Positions 6,242 to 7,623 of a stretch of DNA of 7,623 bases are shown piece after piece. This stretch comes from Pseudomonadota bacterium. Its GTDB lineage: Bacteria > Pseudomonadota > Gammaproteobacteria > Steroidobacterales > Woeseiaceae. The notes under the pieces are model-generated. The model was not told where the DNA came from and ran no database searches. It was given only the letters and a program-made list of their open reading frames with translations. A program made the translations under genes and the position numbers. The stretch spans positions 1 through 7,623 of the forward strand of contig JAKSCZ010000312.1 of the NCBI GenBank assembly GCA_022360335.1, given 5' to 3'. The first letter of the stretch is position 1; every line of letters starts with the position of its first letter.

Positions 6242-7188
6242 GAAGTCTCGACGAAGGATTGCACGACGCGGGTCCAGGCACGCGCCAGATTGCGGCGGTT
6301 GTAGCCGCCACCGCCCATGCCGACGATGCGGCCGTGGCAATGCCCGTCAGCCAGCTCGCAGAGCCGGGCGGCGGCATGGGCATGCGCCTCCTCGGACCAG
6401 CGCAGGTGCGTGATCGGGTCGCCTTCGAGGCTGTCGGCGCCGCACTGCATGATGATGAATTCGGGTCGCTGGTCCTCGATGTAGGCCTCGACTCGCTCCC
6501 ACGCATGCCTGAAGTCGGCGTCCCCCGCCCCGGGGGCCACCGGGATATTGAGCTTGGTACCCTGCGCCCTGCCCTTGCCCGTCTCGTGGGCATGCCCGGT
6601 GCCCGGATAGAGATAGCGCCCGTCCTCGTGGATGTCGGCGAAGAGCAGGTCGGGGTCCTCCTCGAACGCGTAGAACACGCCATCGCCGTGGTGTGCGTCG
6701 ATATCGACGTAGGCAATTCGTCTGAGGCCGTAGACCTCGCGCAGGTACTCCGCCGCAACGCCGCAGTCGTTGAAGACGCAGAATCCCGCGGCGTGGCCAC
6801 GACCCGCATGGTGCAGGCCCGCGATCGGGACGAAGGCGCGCCGGTAACGACCCTGCATGACCTCGTCGACGGCACAGAGGACGGCGCCGACGACGTGCGA
6901 CGCCGACTCGTAGATGCCCTTGACGGCCGGCGTATCACCCTGGTCGAGCCAGCCCCGTCCCTCGGCGGACAGGCGGGAAACCTTGTCGATGTAGTCGGCC
7001 GTGTGGAACAGGGCCAGTTCGTCGACGAGCGCCGGGCGCGCATGCCCGAAGTCGATCGAGTCCTCCAGGCCGGCCTCGTCGAGTTCGCCGTGAAATACAT
7101 CGTGCCGGTCAGTGCCGAACGGGTGCGGATCGCCGAAGCCGTAGGCCGCGATCTCCTTGCCCTTGTAGACGAGTACCCGTTCGCTCAT
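6238..7188 (-). CDS. Histone deacetylase family protein (AcuC-like, class I fold)
   Basis: A zinc-dependent amidohydrolase of the arginase/deacetylase superfamily. Bacterial members deacetylate acetyl-lysine proteins, acetylpolyamines or other acetylated small molecules; the sequence does not show which. The 316-residue chain has the active site intact: GLHHAGRGHAAGFCVFND (124-141) with the His126-His127 pair, DIDAHHGDGV (162-171) with zinc ligands Asp164 and His166, CGADSLEGDP (249-258) with zinc ligand Asp252, and GGGGYN (292-297) with Tyr296, the transition-state tyrosine. No signal peptide or membrane segment is seen, so it is probably cytosolic. The ATG at 7188 gives a standard N-terminus (MSERVLVYKG) but no clear ribosome binding site. 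It starts 12 bases after the small ORF on its right. The TAG stop falls inside the REP-like element, so the C-terminus may have been trimmed or changed by that insertion. AcuC, an acetoin-utilisation protein, is the closest named relative, but no acetoin genes are nearby. Confidence 0.93.
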   Translation of the reverse strand: MSERVLVYKGKEIAAYGFGDPHPFGTDRHDVFHGELDEAGLEDSIDFGHARPALVDELALFHTADYIDKVSRLSAEGRGWLDQGDTPAVKGIYESASHVVGAVLCAVDEVMQGRYRRAFVPIAGLHHAGRGHAAGFCVFNDCGVAAEYLREVYGLRRIAYVDIDAHHGDGVFYAFEEDPDLLFADIHEDGRYLYPGTGHAHETGKGRAQGTKLNIPVAPGAGDADFRHAWERVEAYIEDQRPEFIIMQCGADSLEGDPITHLRWSEEAHAHAAARLCELADGHCHGRIVGMGGGGYNRRNLARAWTRVVQSFVETS

Positions 7189-7200
7189 ATGGCGCGCGTC

Positions 7201-7398
7201 TTAGTTCACCATGTCGACAGCGACTTTCCAGGCGCCATCTTCCTTGACCCAGACGACCATGTACTTGCCCTCGAGCGTCGACCCGTCGGGCATATGAACA
7301 TAGGACCTGCCCCAGTCATACGCCATGTCGCCGGACGGTGAGACAACGGCGCCTATGGATTCCCACGCGTAGAGGAGCGAGAGTCGGAGCGATGTCAT
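7201..7398 (-). CDS. Small ORF resembling the C-terminal half of a DUF4440/SnoaL-like (NTF2-fold) domain; possible remnant
   Basis: The 65-residue product contains SPSGDMAYDWGRSYV (20-34), then GKYMVVWVKEDGAWKVAVD (44-62) and a terminal MVN. This is the pattern of the last strands of DUF4440-type NTF2-fold domains (sGDlay..G, then GkYv.vW.k.dG.Wk...D). Such domains are normally about 110-140 residues, so the N-terminal helices and first strands that form half the pocket are missing. The frame is closed by a TGA less than 70 bases upstream, with no ATG, GTG or TTG start in between. It therefore cannot be extended, and the missing part is not in the adjacent sequence. The ATG does have a good ribosome binding site (GGAGA, 7 bases upstream), so it may still be translated. 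It lies 12 bases before the deacetylase-family gene and could share its transcript. Either a 5'-truncated remnant or a genuine half-size protein; the family match is by eye. Confidence 0.55.
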   Translation of the reverse strand: MTSLRLSLLYAWESIGAVVSPSGDMAYDWGRSYVHMPDGSTLEGKYMVVWVKEDGAWKVAVDMVN

Positions 7399-7424
7399 AC
7401 CGGTTTCTCCAGCGAGCGGTCGGC

Positions 7425-7452
7425 TTGATATAGCGGCAGCATACCGGATAAT
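7425..7452 (+). promoter_or_regulatory. Sigma70-type promoter of ettA
   Basis: TTGATA at 7425-7430 (5 of 6 to the -35 consensus) and GATAAT at 7447-7452 (5 of 6 to the -10) are 16 bases apart. Transcription would begin near 7459, leaving a leader of about 20 bases before the ettA ATG. It is the best promoter match I see in the window. A 6-bp inverted repeat, TGCGCG (7452-7457) and CGCGCA (7466-7471), overlaps the -10 box edge and the likely start site; it could be an operator or a 5' hairpin, or chance in GC-rich DNA. The same region must also hold any promoter of the small minus-strand ORF at 7398, for which I see no good match. Confidence 0.6.
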
Positions 7453-7479
7453 GCGCGCTTCTCAACGCGCAGCATCGCC

Positions 7480-7623
7480 ATGGCCCAGTACATCTACACC
7501 ATGAATCGCGTCGCCAAGGTCGTGCCGCCGAAGCGCTACCTGATCCGCGACATCTCGCTCTCGTTCTTCCCGGGCGCCAAGATCGGCGTGCTCGGCCTCA
7601 ACGGCTCCGGCAAGCCGCCGCTC
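7480..7623 (+). CDS. ettA: Energy-dependent translational throttle protein EttA, N-terminal part (cut by window edge)
   Basis: EttA is an ABC-F ATPase that binds the ribosomal E site and gates the first elongation step according to ATP/ADP status. The 48 visible residues (of about 555) begin MAQYIYTMNRVAKVVPPKR, close to E. coli EttA (MAQF.YTM.RV.KVVPPKR), and continue through ISLSFFPGAKIGVLGLNGSGK, the start of the first nucleotide-binding domain. The Walker A motif then reads GLNGSGKPPL, while the family has GLNG.GKSTL: the Ser/Thr that coordinates magnesium is replaced by Pro46 and the next residue is also Pro. This falls in the last nine bases of the window, so an error at a sequence end is the first suspicion. 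The ATG at 7480 is fixed by the family N-terminus. It has a strong upstream promoter but no obvious Shine-Dalgarno sequence. It is divergent from the genes on its left. Confidence 0.93.
   Translation, partial: MAQYIYTMNRVAKVVPPKRYLIRDISLSFFPGAKIGVLGLNGSGKPPL

Noticed and set aside
5178..6413. Plus-strand open frame of 411 codons opposite glyA and the deacetylase-family gene
   Set aside because: It is a mirror of the codon bias of glyA, passes through the REP element and into the next gene, and shows no recognisable domain. Length alone is not evidence here.
1..7623. CRISPR array, toxin-antitoxin, phage or defence system
   Set aside because: No direct repeats with regular spacers were seen, every substantial frame is explained by known housekeeping families, and the only mobile-type trace is the short REP-like element.

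Overview
The window is GC-rich (roughly two thirds G+C by eye), gene-dense chromosomal DNA of a proteobacterium, most likely a gammaproteobacterium. The evidence is the gene order glyA-nrdR-ribD-ribE-ribB(A)-ribH-nusB-thiL, an E. coli-length GlyA (417 residues), RibD and NrdR close to their enterobacterial relatives, an EttA start, and a REP-like palindromic element with GTAG heads of the kind common in Xanthomonadaceae and Pseudomonas genomes. The sequence does not fix the genus.

Layout. Positions 1-6128 hold one minus-strand block transcribed right to left: glyA (serine hydroxymethyltransferase), nrdR (regulator of ribonucleotide reductase genes), ribD, ribE, ribB with a degenerate RibA-like tail, ribH, nusB (antitermination factor) and thiL (thiamine-monophosphate kinase, cut by the left edge). 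From nrdR to thiL the genes are 9 bases apart or less, or overlap by 1 to 11 bases, so they look like one translationally coupled operon. A candidate promoter and a good ribosome binding site precede glyA. Positions 6192-6241 hold a 50-bp REP/BIME-like palindromic element. To its right, still on the minus strand, are a histone-deacetylase-family (AcuC-like) amidohydrolase and a 65-codon ORF resembling the C-terminal half of a DUF4440/SnoaL-like domain. A short divergent intergenic region with a strong sigma70-type promoter then leads to the plus-strand start of ettA (ABC-F translation factor), cut by the right edge.

How the genes work together. RibD, RibE, RibH and the RibB domain cover every riboflavin step in the main pathway except the first committed step on GTP and the dephosphorylation step. 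The second domain of the RibB protein has lost the zinc cysteines and catalytic motif of GTP cyclohydrolase II, so a separate RibA is expected elsewhere in the genome. NusB and ThiL follow RibH in the usual proteobacterial order, and GlyA supplies glycine and one-carbon units.

I found no CRISPR array, tRNA, rRNA, transposase, phage gene, defence system or FMN riboswitch. This is mostly an ordinary housekeeping region. The points worth a second look are the RibBX-type fusion, the REP element that supplies a stop codon, the half-domain ORF, and an abnormal Walker A at the right edge.
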